Positions 9,807 to 19,038 of a stretch of 64,000 nt of DNA are shown one piece after another (position 1 is the first letter of the stretch; each line of letters opens with the position of its first letter). The stretch spans positions 310,001-374,000 of the forward strand of contig UCMS01000008.1 of the NCBI GenBank assembly GCA_900473805.1, read 5' to 3'. A program made the translations under genes and the position numbers. The notes beneath the pieces were generated by a model. The model did not search any database. It was not told the DNA's origin and was given only the letters and a program-made list of their open reading frames with translations. The stretch is from Hyphomicrobiales bacterium (GTDB taxonomy: Bacteria; Pseudomonadota; Alphaproteobacteria; Rhizobiales; Rhizobiaceae).

Positions 9807-10766
9807 ATGGCCCTGCCGTCGATCCTGAAAGACACTCTGAGGCTGCCCGTCGTCGCCTCGCCGCTCTTCATCATATCGCATCCGCAGCTGACGCTCGCCC
9901 AGTGCAAGGCCGGCATCGTTGGCTCCTTCCCGGCGCTCAACGCCCGCCCTGAAGCGCAGCTCGACGAGTGGCTGGCGGAAATCACCGAAGAGCTCGCGTC
10001 TCACAACGCGAAGAACCCGGATCGCCCCGCCGCCCCCTTCGCAGTCAACCAGATCGTGCACATGTCGAACAAGCGGCTCGAGCACGATCTGATGATGTGC
10101 GTCAAATACAAGGTCCCCATCGTCATCTCCTCGCTCGGCGCCGTGCCGGAGGTGAACGCCGCCGTGCATTCCTATGGCGGCATTGTGCTGCATGACGTGA
10201 TCAACAACCGTCACGCCAATTCGGCAATCCGCAAGGGGGCCGATGGTCTGATCGCGGTGGCCACAGGCGCAGGCGGTCATGCCGGGACGCTGTCGCCGTT
10301 TGCTCTCGTCCAGGAAATCCGCGAATGGTTCGACGGGCCGCTGCTGCTCGCCGGCGCGATTGCCAATGGTGGTGCAATCCTTGCGGCCCAGGCCATGGGC
10401 GCCGACATGGCTTATATCGGCTCGCCCTTCATCGCGACCACGGAGGCCCGCGCGTCGGATGCCTATAAACAGGCGATCGTCGATGCCCATGCCAATGACA
10501 TCGTCTATTCCAACTACTTCACCGGTATTCACGGCAATTATCTGAAGCCCTCGATCGTCGCAGCCGGCATGGACCCCGACAATCTGCCGGTCGCAGACCC
10601 GTCGAAAATAGACTTCGACAAGGCGACGACAGGCGCCAAGGCCTGGAAGGACATCTGGGGCTGCGGCCAGGGGATCGGCGCGGTCAAGGCCATCGAGCCG
10701 GTGGCGGCAGTCGTCGATCGGCTGGAGCGCGAATATATAGACGCAAAAAAGGCGATTTGCGGCTGA
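9807..10766 (+). CDS. Nitronate monooxygenase (2-nitropropane dioxygenase family)
   Basis: This 319-aa TIM-barrel flavoprotein oxidises alkyl nitronates such as propionate 3-nitronate. It shows the FMN-binding pattern of the family: the GIVGSFPALNARP segment near residue 37, the ATGAGGHAG phosphate-binding loop with the catalytic His, and GGAILAAQAMGADMAYIGSPF split around the conserved Gly. The ATG at 9807 is preceded by GGGAGGTGA. Other members of this barrel fold are enoyl-ACP reductases (FabK), but the motif set favours nitronate monooxygenase. Confidence 0.88.
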   Translation: MALPSILKDTLRLPVVASPLFIISHPQLTLAQCKAGIVGSFPALNARPEAQLDEWLAEITEELASHNAKNPDRPAAPFAVNQIVHMSNKRLEHDLMMCVKYKVPIVISSLGAVPEVNAAVHSYGGIVLHDVINNRHANSAIRKGADGLIAVATGAGGHAGTLSPFALVQEIREWFDGPLLLAGAIANGGAILAAQAMGADMAYIGSPFIATTEARASDAYKQAIVDAHANDIVYSNYFTGIHGNYLKPSIVAAGMDPDNLPVADPSKIDFDKATTGAKAWKDIWGCGQGIGAVKAIEPVAAVVDRLEREYIDAKKAICG

Positions 10767-10813
10767 GGCAGGCCCTGCTAGCGTCCCCGCAGATCTCAAT
10801 TGCGGGGACCCCC

Positions 10814-11875
10814 ATGCGCCACCTGACACTCACGCTCACGCTCGCCACCCTGCTGGGCAGCACCCTTTCCAGCCAGGCCGAGGATGTCTCCTACAAGGAG
10901 TTCAAGGCCTGGCAGGTCTCCTGCAGCCAGACCCGTGCCTGCACCATGCGGCAATTCCTCTCCGACAACCCGCTGTCCGGCTTCGAACTGCAACGCAGCG
11001 GCAAGCCGGAGGCGCCGGTCGTGCTGGTGGTTTCGCCGCGCGACAACGCCGTCACCGAAGCCGAAGGCGCGCCGGAGGTGAGCATCGCGGTCGACGGGGC
11101 CGAGCCGCTGGTGCTGAAGGGTCCCTCGGTCACGGCGGATGCCGGCACCTATGCGTTTACCCTGACAGGCGACTTCATCGGCAATGGGCTTATCGACAGC
11201 CTGAAGAACGGCACGACCGCAACGATCACGCTGACACGCGGCGACCAGACCGCCAAGGGCGATCTTCCGCTATCAGGTGCGGCCGCCAGCCTCCTGTTCA
11301 TCGACGAATATCAGGATCGCATCGACCATGTGGACGCGTTGAGCGCCAGGGGCGACAAGGCGCCAAACCCGCCGCTTCCGATCAGCGACATCGCGACGAT
11401 CGCCGAGCTGCCGGAGGCGATCCGCCCCCATTTCGCCGAAGGCGGCGACTGCGCCGACACGGACCCCACCATGTTCAACGGCAATGCGCTGTCGCATCAA
11501 CTCGACGAAAACACGACGATCTACATCACGCCCTGCGGCTCGAGCGGCGCCTATAACGTGCCCTATGCCGCCTATGTCGATAGCTTCGGCATGATCGCCC
11601 CGCTTGCCTTCCCGACCATGGTCGACGGCGCCCCCAGCGCTTCTCCCCAGGCCTTCAATCTCGCCTATGATTGGAAAGAGAAGCGCTTCTCCTCCTTCTT
11701 CAAGGGCCGCGGCATCGGCGATTGCGGCACCTACAGCCAGTGGCGCCTGACCGAAGGCGCGATGGGTCCGCAACTCGTGCTGATCGAGGAGACCTTCCGC
11801 GACTGCCCGGAAGAGTTCAGCGAGACGGACGATATCGATCCCGGCACTTGGCCGAAGACATGGCCGGTAAAGTAA
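10814..11875 (+). CDS. Exported DUF1176 family protein
   Basis: This 353-aa protein has a clear Sec signal peptide (MRHLTLTLTLATLLGSTLSS, cleavage near AQAE-like SQAED). The mature region has the DUF1176 arrangement, with an N-terminal part resembling invasion-associated-locus-B-like folds (KEFKAWQVSCSQTRACTM) and a C-terminal part with paired Cys (CADTD, PCGSSGAYN, GDCGTYSQW, DCPEEF). It is predicted to be periplasmic with disulfides. The start at 10814 is supported by GGGGA. The function of the family is unknown. Confidence 0.88.
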   Translation: MRHLTLTLTLATLLGSTLSSQAEDVSYKEFKAWQVSCSQTRACTMRQFLSDNPLSGFELQRSGKPEAPVVLVVSPRDNAVTEAEGAPEVSIAVDGAEPLVLKGPSVTADAGTYAFTLTGDFIGNGLIDSLKNGTTATITLTRGDQTAKGDLPLSGAAASLLFIDEYQDRIDHVDALSARGDKAPNPPLPISDIATIAELPEAIRPHFAEGGDCADTDPTMFNGNALSHQLDENTTIYITPCGSSGAYNVPYAAYVDSFGMIAPLAFPTMVDGAPSASPQAFNLAYDWKEKRFSSFFKGRGIGDCGTYSQWRLTEGAMGPQLVLIEETFRDCPEEFSETDDIDPGTWPKTWPVK

Positions 11876-12014
11876 GGCACCCGGCGGCAAGACGACCACC
11901 TTTCACCTCGCCTGGGAAAATTTCCCCGGCTGCGGAAAACCGGCTTGAAATCACCCGGCAATCCCTGTATCAGCCCCTCACCGCAAGCAACGGGCCTCTG
12001 GCCTGTTCGCAGAT

Positions 12015-12090
12015 GCCGCTTTAGCTCAGGTGGTAGAGCACATCATTCGTAATGATGGGGTCGCAGGTTCGAGTCCTGCAAGCGGCACCA
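12015..12090 (+). tRNA. tRNA-Thr (anticodon CGU)
   Basis: This is a 76-nt cloverleaf. The acceptor stem GCCGCTT pairs with AAGCGGC. The D arm is GCTC-AGGTGGTA-GAGC, the anticodon stem CATCA/TGATG holds CGT at 12048-12050, and the T arm is GCAGG-TTCGAGT-CCTGC. CCA is encoded at 12088-12090. Its last 17 nt are repeated at 25355-25371, which marks it as the attachment site of the island that follows. Confidence 0.97.
12074..12090 (+). repeat. attL core (tRNA-Thr 3' end)
   Basis: This is the 17-bp core TCCTGCAAGCGGCACCA, identical to 25355-25371 and in direct orientation. It lies within the T stem and acceptor stem of the tRNA, so integration leaves the tRNA intact. Confidence 0.9.
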
Positions 12091-12152
12091 GCCTTCCTTC
12101 CGGTCGTTGATTTTCCTTTTGTTTCGGCTTTTCAAGAGCTTGTTGGGCGCAT

Positions 12153-12164
12153 ACTGTTACACAA
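12153..12164 (+). repeat. Putative integrase arm-type site, left
   Basis: ACTGTTACACAA is repeated exactly at 25281-25292. Here it lies 62 nt inside the attL core, and the right copy lies 62 nt inside the attR core. The equal spacing suggests binding sites for the integrase N-terminal domain. Confidence 0.6.
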
Positions 12165-12179
12165 CAGGAATGCACACGC

Positions 12180-13850
12180 ATGGTTTTTCGGATGGCAAGA
12201 CCCGCGAAAAGAAACAACAGCGCAAACGCTCAATTCAGGCAACGAGTGCCAACCGACCTAGCGGAGAAGCTGCGTGGTCAGGTCTTCGTTGCGCGTCTCC
12301 CGGTCGAGCTGGGGTCTTCCGAGACGTTTACCGTTCAAACCAAGATCGGGGATACGGTCGTCTTCTCGCTGCGCACCGCGCAAACCACGCTTCGGAACGC
12401 CCGGCACGCAGCCGCCCAACAACAGGTCAACGCTTTCTTCGAAGCTGCCCGTCGTGGGCCTGAAGACCTCACCTTCAAACAGATCAACGCCCTCTGCGGG
12501 GAACTGTATCGGCATATCGTGGGGCCGCGCGAGGAGAACCCGCCGACCGCCGTTGAACTTGAACTCATGGCAAGCGATGCGCTGGAGGCCCGGCACAACA
12601 TCGACCATGGCTCTGAGGCAGGACGGCAAAGGGCAATCGCAGCGGTGAGCAAATGGCTCGACCTGGACGCATTCATCAGCGGCACGGCCACAAGCCTTGG
12701 TATCGCTCTTAGTGAACGGTCTCGTGTCGACTTCCTGGAGGCCATGCCTGACACGCTTGCGGAGGCGGTGCGGGTCCTGCACCTGCGGCGCGGTTCCAAC
12801 TATGCGCCCGACCCTGCCCCGGCCCGTTACGCACCACTAGCGGTCTCTCCAAAGGCGAGCGTGGAGGGCGGCGTTAGAACGTTCGATGACCTCTTCGACA
12901 AGTGGAAGAGTATCGGAACCCATGCACCAGCGACCCTCACCAGATGGCGCGGCATCCTGAAGAGGTTCAAGGCATTCGTAGGCCATGACGATCCGCGCCG
13001 CGTCACGCGAGCTGATGCGCTACGTTGGAAGGATGATCTTGTTGGGGCGGGTCTCCAGCGGATCGACATGTCTTTCCTTGCGACCATGCGGCGCCTGTAC
13101 GGCTATTCCGTCGAGAATGCCGAGACCACCGGGATTACTGAGAACCCGTTCGACAAGGTCAAGGCCAAGCAAAAGGTCCAGGCTGGAACGGGCCGGTTGC
13201 CATTCTCGCGCGAAGAGGTGGCGACGATCCTCACCGCAGCCCGTGCCGAGAAGGCGGCTTATCTCCGCTGGATACCTTGGCTCCAGGCGGCATCAGGTGC
13301 GCGCGTTGCGGAACTAGCGCAGCTTTGGGGATCAATGGTCGTCACGGTTGACGGTCTTCCATGCATCAACATCACCCCGGCCCCTGATGGCGGGCGCATC
13401 AAGAATGACACGTCTGAGCGGACCATTCCAATTCATCCGACCATCATAGAAGACGGCTTTCTTGACTTCGTGAAGGCGCGAGGAAGCGGCCCGCTGTTTT
13501 ACGGAGGCACGAAGGCCAAGCCAGCCGCACCGAATAGTGACGAGCAGAAACACCCATCGAAGGGCGTCTCTAACAGGCTTGCCGGGTGGGTGCGTGGTCT
13601 GGGGATTGCTGACCCGCGAAAGGCCCCCAATCACGCATGGCGCCGCTGGGTGAAGACCGAGCTTGGACGCACCGGATGCAGCGACCGTTTGGCCGACGCT
13701 ATCCAAGGTCATGCCGCTGCGAACGAAGGTGGGCGGTACTATCATGCAAGCGTCGGAGACATGCTCTCTGCAATCTCCAAGATCGACCTGGAGGCCGCTG
13801 CGCAAGGCACTACCTCAGGCCCTGCCATGAGCGTTGCCGTAGACCGATGA
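12180..13850 (+). CDS. Tyrosine-type site-specific integrase
   Basis: This 556-aa recombinase catalyses integration and excision of the island at tRNA-Thr. The catalytic set is visible: Arg375 (ASGARVAEL), Lys408 (RIKNDTSERTIPIH), His485 and Arg488 (HAWRRW), His511 (IQGHAAAN) and Tyr520 or Tyr521 (GRYYHAS). A core-binding domain lies at about 230-325 and a long N-terminal region at 1-220. It sits 90 bp from the tRNA, as expected for an island integrase. The start at 12180 has a distant AGGA; ATG at 12192 is an alternative. Confidence 0.93.
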   Translation: MVFRMARPAKRNNSANAQFRQRVPTDLAEKLRGQVFVARLPVELGSSETFTVQTKIGDTVVFSLRTAQTTLRNARHAAAQQQVNAFFEAARRGPEDLTFKQINALCGELYRHIVGPREENPPTAVELELMASDALEARHNIDHGSEAGRQRAIAAVSKWLDLDAFISGTATSLGIALSERSRVDFLEAMPDTLAEAVRVLHLRRGSNYAPDPAPARYAPLAVSPKASVEGGVRTFDDLFDKWKSIGTHAPATLTRWRGILKRFKAFVGHDDPRRVTRADALRWKDDLVGAGLQRIDMSFLATMRRLYGYSVENAETTGITENPFDKVKAKQKVQAGTGRLPFSREEVATILTAARAEKAAYLRWIPWLQAASGARVAELAQLWGSMVVTVDGLPCINITPAPDGGRIKNDTSERTIPIHPTIIEDGFLDFVKARGSGPLFYGGTKAKPAAPNSDEQKHPSKGVSNRLAGWVRGLGIADPRKAPNHAWRRWVKTELGRTGCSDRLADAIQGHAAANEGGRYYHASVGDMLSAISKIDLEAAAQGTTSGPAMSVAVDR

Positions 13851-14156
13851 GATAATGAAGACCCGTAATATTCAGTCTTGATCATGATCATCAGTCGATA
13901 GTGGAGCGTTAGGATATGCTTATCGAATGGCCTGAGGTGCCGCTGTCAGACGATGAGATGAGACAGGGCCCATTATTTCGGGTCTTCATCATCATCTCGG
14001 TCTTGTAGGCAAAGCTGATAGGATGGCCAAAGGCTATTACTATATAAGCAGAATGGGTCATCGATAAATCGGGATTTCAGACATTACATCAATGGCTTAA
14101 TTCGAATTTTGGCCCATTTCTGCGCGTCGAATTTGGCCACCTATTTGGCCGGGGTC
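13851..14156. other. 306-bp gap with an inverted repeat and short direct repeats
   Basis: No convincing gene was found. An 11-bp inverted repeat is present (ATGAAGACCCG at 13855-13865 and its complement at 13979-13989). AATTCGAATT occurs at 14099-14108, and three TTTGGCC copies lie at 14108, 14132 and 14144. A possible 30-codon reading frame (13916-14008) after AGGAT is too short to support. The gap is more AT-rich than its neighbours and may hold terminators or operators. Confidence 0.4.
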
Positions 14157-14558
14157 TCAGGCCGCAAGGACGGTCTTCGCAATGCGTGAGACGGTCTGTC
14201 GAGGTATCCCGGTCTCCCGTGCAATCGCGGCTTGGGTCTGGCCAGCCTTCAGCAACGCGCCTATTCGCCGGGCCTTCACCCTCACCTTCCGCGAGACCGA
14301 CCGCGTGGCCATCGCCGTGGCTTCTTCTTCCTCGTCAACAAATGGCGTAACGGCGCGGGTCGGACGTAATCGGTCGAACTCTGCTTCCCGTGCAGCCCTT
14401 TCGGCCATCTCTTTGGCGTAGGCCGGGCAGTCGGTGTTGAGGTATCGCCGGACGCTGCGCAACGATATGTCCAACAGGTCGGCCATGTATTCGCGAGAGG
14501 CCCCGCTTTCGGCAAGCGCTAGGATGGCTTTGTGCTGAAACTCGGTAGCATCACGCAT
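14157..14558 (-). CDS. Phage-type protein with two helix-turn-helix segments
   Basis: This 133-aa protein starts MRDATEFQHKAILALAES. Two HTH-like segments are visible: YMADLLDISLRSVRRYLN near residues 24-41 and QAAIARETGIPRQTVSRI near the C-terminus, separated by an acidic stretch (DEEEE) and a basic one. Its start overlaps the stop of the 14551-14997 gene by 8 bp, which suggests coupling. A DNA-binding role is likely. It could be a small-terminase-like or regulatory protein, but no adjacent large terminase supports the first option. Confidence 0.7.
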   Translation of the reverse strand: MRDATEFQHKAILALAESGASREYMADLLDISLRSVRRYLNTDCPAYAKEMAERAAREAEFDRLRPTRAVTPFVDEEEEATAMATRSVSRKVRVKARRIGALLKAGQTQAAIARETGIPRQTVSRIAKTVLAA

Positions 14559-14997
14559 AATCGGCATTTCCCGGTATTCGGCGGGCGCCGATTTCAAGCG
14601 TTTTGGTGTCGGCTGGGCCTGAGGTAGCTTTGACCTCTTCCCGTGAGAAAATCGCCTCGACCGCATCAGAAGGGAACGGCTTGTATTTCACCACACGCGG
14701 CGGGGTCCGTTCGTTCTCGACCGCGTCAAGCTCTGCCCAAATGCCTAGCTTGCGGTCTCTCTTGAACACCGGGATGAAGCCCTCCTGGTCGAGTGCCTTT
14801 CGGATCACATGCGCGCGGGTCTCAGGGTCGAAGCCACGGGCTAGTAGCTCGCGGCAAAGGACCGGAAGCGGGCTTTTCGTGGTGCTGCGGTTGCGGCGGG
14901 CGGTGAAGTCAATAGTGGTTCCGCCCTCAACGTGGCGGGCCGTGTATGCGCCGACCAGTTCGATGGTCACGGTCGGCTGCTGGGTGTCGTCTGTCAT
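14551..14997 (-). CDS. Hypothetical island protein
   Basis: This 148-aa protein was not recognised. Residues 1-40 look beta-rich (TVTIELVGAYTARHVEGG), and the rest is mixed with many charged residues and no membrane segment or signal peptide. It lies downstream of the giant gene on the same strand, behind a terminator-like hairpin, and is coupled to the HTH gene that follows. An AAAAGG site lies about 10 nt before the ATG. Confidence 0.6.
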   Translation of the reverse strand: MTDDTQQPTVTIELVGAYTARHVEGGTTIDFTARRNRSTTKSPLPVLCRELLARGFDPETRAHVIRKALDQEGFIPVFKRDRKLGIWAELDAVENERTPPRVVKYKPFPSDAVEAIFSREEVKATSGPADTKTLEIGARRIPGNADYA

Positions 14998-15026
14998 TGG
15001 TCTGGTTACCTTTTCCAGGGTTGCAG

Positions 15027-15061
15027 AAATGAAGAAGCCCCCGGCGGGATGCCGGAGGCCT
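15027..15061 (-). terminator. Intrinsic terminator after the giant gene
   Basis: On the minus strand AGGCCTCCGGC pairs with GCCGGGGGCTT across a short loop and is followed by TTCTTCATTTC. It lies directly after the stop of the 1291-aa gene. Nearly the same GCCCCCGGCGGGATGCC sequence recurs at 18991-19007, before that gene. Confidence 0.65.
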
Positions 15062-15090
15062 GTGCTTGATTTGGTGATGCTGGAGACGTG

Positions 15091-18000
15091 TTAGCGGTCG
15101 GGCGCCAAGAGCGGCCCATCTCTATCGGCAGGGGCAAGCGACAAGATTGCATTGGTCGCCTGGAGCATTCCCTGCGCACGGGCCAAAGGCACGAAGTCAC
15201 GGAAGCCGCGCGCCTCAGTCTCATCAAGGCGTTGATCACTTCTCATGATCGCCGCAGCCACGCCGCTTAGGAGCTTGCCCGCATCATTGGCCGTTCCGAC
15301 CATGGGAATGCCGGATAGTAAGTCCGACCCAAGGCCAGAGCTTCGCGTGTTGGTGAAGAACCGTTCGTCTTCTCCTGTCACCATCAGCCCGACGCCACCG
15401 GCCATGCTGTCGATGATCATGGGGAAGATGGACGATACGGCAGACCGCTGGAAACCACCGGCAAGGATACCCTTGGCGGATAGGCGGTCTTCTAGGAACT
15501 TCTCCCGGTCGTCGCGCCCAATCGAGTTGAGGTACTGTTGCGCGGCATAGACCATCGACCCCCAAACGGAAGTCGTCAGGAGGGACATTCCCAGATAGGC
15601 CGGGCCAAGCTTGATCGCACCGGCAGTGTTCACCGCCAAAGCGTTCAGCATGTAGGACTTCAACTGGAGAACCAGCCCTGCAAACGGGGTCGAGAAATTC
15701 CGTTTGATGGCATTGGGCGACGGTTCGATGATCGTCCGGTTGACCTCCCTGCGGACCATGCCCAGGAAGCGGTCATAAGCGTCGGCTTGCTCTTTGCTGA
15801 TGGACCGTTGCTTGCGGCTATTCCACCGGAGAATGAGGCCGGACTTATCGTCCAGCGTCATATGTTCGGCGACCATGCGGATGTCCCGCAGCGCGTCTTC
15901 CCCTAGCCCGTACTCATTCAGCCACTTCCGGCTTTCCCGCGCCCTGCCTGTCGCAATGTCAATGAAACGCTGAGACGCGGCACGGGCGGTAGTGGTCTGG
16001 AGGAAGTCGTTCACCGGGTTCTGGAGGGAGACCTGGGCAGTGACACGGCTGATTGACTGAGTGACACCATGAACGCGGGCCAAAAGCTTGGTGGTCGCAT
16101 CAGCATCAAACAGTTCATCGTCCAGGTTGAGGTCCTGGTGGGTGACGATCAGCCGCTTATCGGTCGTCCTGATGCCGACCCCAAGGTCTGCCTGGATCTC
16201 CCGCAACAGGTCGTCAGCCTCGACCCCGCCACGGCGCATCACGCGGAAGAAGTCCTTCATCTTGGCAGTTCTCGCCACGTTCGCAACGCCGTACCGCATG
16301 GCAATCATGGGCATATCCCCTAGCTGGGCAATGCCGGACTGCTGCATGTATTTGATGAAGTTGAGGTCTTTCGCGATAGAGATCAGAAGATTGGTCTTCT
16401 CGCTTCCCTTCGGATTGGTGTCGTAGCCCATGAGCCGGTCAGTGAGGTAGTGCAGCTCGGCGTTGGCGGTGTCGAGGTTGGTCTTGTTCAGACCTGACGC
16501 CTTTCCATCACGCTTCAGCTTCTCGATGTTGGTTGCCTCATCGATCAGCGTCCGCAGCTCGCTCTCCGACTTGTAGCCCGCCTTCTGCAAAGCCACATGC
16601 GCGCTCACAGACCGGACATAGTCATCGAACGTGTCGCGGGCGCTGGGGTTGGTCAGATCGCGCAGCGAGACGGCATAGTCCCGTGCGTTCTCCAGGTGAG
16701 CATACTGCTTCGGAATGAAGGGCATCTCACGCTCCAGGGCGGCACGTCGGCGGAAGTTGGCCGGACCCTTCTTCTGGGTGAAGCCGAAGCCTTCGATGAT
16801 CTCATCGATCTCCTTCTCGCCCAGGCCATTGTCCACCAGCACCTCACGCAGCGCGGTCTCACTGTCGCCGCCAAGAGCCGCGACCCGCCGGGCACTGCCG
16901 CCGTCGATCTTGGTCTCCTCCAGCATCGAGAGATAGCGATCAGCCAGCCTTTCCAGCTTGGCCTCACGCGCATCCTGTGCGGCCTTGCGAGCCTTCGCAC
17001 CGCCGGGCACTGCCTCCATCTTCTTGTAGAGGTCAGGCTGGGCACGGAGGAACGCCTGTTTGATCACGTCGACCAAGCCATCACGGCCGATCTTCGCGGT
17101 CACTTCAGCGTGGCGCTTACGGACGACCTGGAACGGGACATAGTAGTCGTCCTCCGGGATATCTTTCGCCCATGCCGCGCCGCTGTCCTTGGCCTCCTTC
17201 AGCATCTGCCGGTAGCCTTCGCGGTACGCGTCGGCCTGTTTCTGGACCGCGCTGTCGGGTGCAGCCGTGTGCGGGTAGAGGAGGGCGTTCTGGACTTCCT
17301 GGTCGAATTGATGCTCGACCGATCCACGCCGGAAGCGTGCCTCAGACGCCGGGATGCCGCTTTCTTTGATGTAGTCGTCCAAGTGGTTCTGGAACTTGCG
17401 CTCCAGGTTGTTCACTGTGGTCTGCACCAAGCGGCTCTTCACCTCCCAGGCCGTCTCAACACCCGTCAGAGAGCGCCCGCCATCGCGGGTGAGGTTCGGG
17501 TACAGTGCGTCCATGATGCCAGCCACGTCCGCGCCAGCCTCGTTTCTCAGCATCGCGTCATTGGAGCTGAAGGAGGTCAGCCAGTCGGCGAACCGTTCTG
17601 TCCGACCGCGCTGCGTCGTGTTGGCCATCGCGTTGCGCGCCGCACCGGCAGAGTTGTCCACGAACTTCTCAGGGCGCAGCATCTTCTCAGCCTTGGGGCC
17701 GAGCTTGTAGCCCATGCCTTCGACCCGATCCGCCAGGATGTTCCGAGCGCGGTTGCCGAACGCGGCGGCGATCTCGCCATTCACCTCATCGACAAACGCA
17801 CCACGGCCAAGCGTTCCTACCGCAGCGCCCAAGGCAAAGCCTGTCAGCGCGTTCATAGCGATGTCGTCGGCGCCGAAGTTGGGGTCTACCTGGGCCTGGA
17901 TTGCCGAAGAGACAGCCGTGTCGCCGAGCGCAATGATCCCGCTTTCGGCCATGCGTGTGGCCAGCCCTGCGGCAGTGGAGGCGCGCAGTGCATTGGAGGT

Positions 18001-18966
18001 CATGACTGTCGCCTTCCCGAAGACGCCACCGGCCATCAAGGAGATGGGATCGGAGAGGTTCAATGCGAGGCTGGCGGGCAGGGCCGTGTAGGAGTTGGCG
18101 AAGGTCTCGCCATCCCGGCGGTACTGGTCGAGCTGCATCCGAAGGCGTTCGGCGTGCTGCTGGGACCGGGCGGTCTGGAGCATGTACTCGGTCTCGTCAG
18201 GGTTCAGACCTGAGAGGAGCGTGCCGTACTTCTGCTCGCCCGGCTCATTGACCCATCCCATGTCGACCGGCTCTTCCAGGTTCGACAGCCATGTGCCGTA
18301 CTGGCCAAGAGGCGTCGAGTTACCGGCCGCATTGCCAACGTCAGCCCAAGAAGGCGTGAAGCTTGGCTGTGAGGCTGCTGCGGGCGGTCCCATGGTCTGC
18401 GTCCAGTCGGCGTTATCCGGGACTGTCGGCGAGGTCATGAGAGGGTCTGGGGCAGGGCCGGTCCCCTGGGCGACAGCACCGCCGAGAGCGGCTTCCTGTT
18501 CGACCGTAACATTACCCTGACCGGCGCTTTCATACGCTTCACGAAGCCACTGCGCAGCGTTCGCGCCGTTCCCTCCAGCGCCCCAGACTCCGGGTGTGCC
18601 AAAGCCAACGTGCATTGAGCCGGGCTGCATGTATCCGTCACCAGCACCGAAGCCGGTCAGTCCATTCGCCTTGCCGCGCCTCACGATCTCCTGAAAGATC
18701 GGCACGTCCTGCGGGTTCGACCAGTCAAGCTTCCGGCCATTGCGATAGAAGAACACGTCAGCCGCGTCTCCGTGGTCATGCCGCACCGATCCGGTACGCT
18801 GGCCTTCACCACGGGCCGCTTCTTCCTTCGTCACCTGTCCGCCTGAGAAGACTTCAGCGGTGACGCCCAGGTCCTGGAGGAAGGCAAGCGACTGCTGGAG
18901 CCGTGGGCTGGGCGGGAGGTTCCGCTTTGCGTTCTTGTTGTTCAAAATCAGGTATTCGTTCGACAT
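15091..18966 (-). CDS. Giant phage ejection (internal virion)-like protein with N-terminal M15-type peptidase module
   Basis: This 1291-aa protein is the largest in the window. Residues about 35-130 show an M15/VanY-like metallopeptidase pattern: TGSVRHDHGDAADV with His63, Gly66, Ala68 and Asp70, then SMHVGFG with His119. This suggests peptidoglycan hydrolysis. The remainder is mostly helical, with hydrophobic Gly/Ala-rich stretches near 310-410 and 1095-1200 and long charged coiled-coil-prone segments. This architecture resembles internal core or ejection proteins of podoviruses such as T7 gp16, with a different wall-degrading module at the N-terminus. No other virion gene lies nearby. The start has GGAGA upstream. 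The ejection role is inferred. Confidence 0.7.
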   Translation of the reverse strand: MSNEYLILNNKNAKRNLPPSPRLQQSLAFLQDLGVTAEVFSGGQVTKEEAARGEGQRTGSVRHDHGDAADVFFYRNGRKLDWSNPQDVPIFQEIVRRGKANGLTGFGAGDGYMQPGSMHVGFGTPGVWGAGGNGANAAQWLREAYESAGQGNVTVEQEAALGGAVAQGTGPAPDPLMTSPTVPDNADWTQTMGPPAAASQPSFTPSWADVGNAAGNSTPLGQYGTWLSNLEEPVDMGWVNEPGEQKYGTLLSGLNPDETEYMLQTARSQQHAERLRMQLDQYRRDGETFANSYTALPASLALNLSDPISLMAGGVFGKATVMTSNALRASTAAGLATRMAESGIIALGDTAVSSAIQAQVDPNFGADDIAMNALTGFALGAAVGTLGRGAFVDEVNGEIAAAFGNRARNILADRVEGMGYKLGPKAEKMLRPEKFVDNSAGAARNAMANTTQRGRTERFADWLTSFSSNDAMLRNEAGADVAGIMDALYPNLTRDGGRSLTGVETAWEVKSRLVQTTVNNLERKFQNHLDDYIKESGIPASEARFRRGSVEHQFDQEVQNALLYPHTAAPDSAVQKQADAYREGYRQMLKEAKDSGAAWAKDIPEDDYYVPFQVVRKRHAEVTAKIGRDGLVDVIKQAFLRAQPDLYKKMEAVPGGAKARKAAQDAREAKLERLADRYLSMLEETKIDGGSARRVAALGGDSETALREVLVDNGLGEKEIDEIIEGFGFTQKKGPANFRRRAALEREMPFIPKQYAHLENARDYAVSLRDLTNPSARDTFDDYVRSVSAHVALQKAGYKSESELRTLIDEATNIEKLKRDGKASGLNKTNLDTANAELHYLTDRLMGYDTNPKGSEKTNLLISIAKDLNFIKYMQQSGIAQLGDMPMIAMRYGVANVARTAKMKDFFRVMRRGGVEADDLLREIQADLGVGIRTTDKRLIVTHQDLNLDDELFDADATTKLLARVHGVTQSISRVTAQVSLQNPVNDFLQTTTARAASQRFIDIATGRARESRKWLNEYGLGEDALRDIRMVAEHMTLDDKSGLILRWNSRKQRSISKEQADAYDRFLGMVRREVNRTIIEPSPNAIKRNFSTPFAGLVLQLKSYMLNALAVNTAGAIKLGPAYLGMSLLTTSVWGSMVYAAQQYLNSIGRDDREKFLEDRLSAKGILAGGFQRSAVSSIFPMIIDSMAGGVGLMVTGEDERFFTNTRSSGLGSDLLSGIPMVGTANDAGKLLSGVAAAIMRSDQRLDETEARGFRDFVPLARAQGMLQATNAILSLAPADRDGPLLAPDR

Positions 18967-18980
18967 ATCTTTGGTCTCCG

Positions 18981-19017
18981 AAACGAGAAAAGCCCCCGGC
19001 GGGATGCCAAGGGGCTT
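18981..19017 (-). terminator. Terminator-like hairpin before the giant gene
   Basis: On the minus strand AAGCCCC (from 19011-19017) pairs with GGGGGCTT (18990-18997) and is followed by TTCTCGTTTC. It separates the HNH-like gene from the giant gene and shares its core with the hairpin at 15027-15061. Confidence 0.6.
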
Positions 19018-19038
19018 GGATTGGGTGCTGTTGGATGA

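Noticed and set aside
13916..14008. A 30-codon frame after AGGAT in the gap next to the integrase
   Set aside because: It is too short and has no recognisable features; it was left as part of the gap.
14108..14150. Three TTTGGCC direct repeats
   Set aside because: Spacing is irregular (24 and 12 bp) and the unit is too short to call an iteron array or CRISPR; no CRISPR array or cas gene was seen anywhere in the window.
16597..18213. A 538-codon plus-strand frame inside the giant island gene
   Set aside because: The minus-strand 1291-aa frame is longer, has a ribosome-binding site, a terminator and an interpretable N-terminal motif; the plus frame looks like a shadow.
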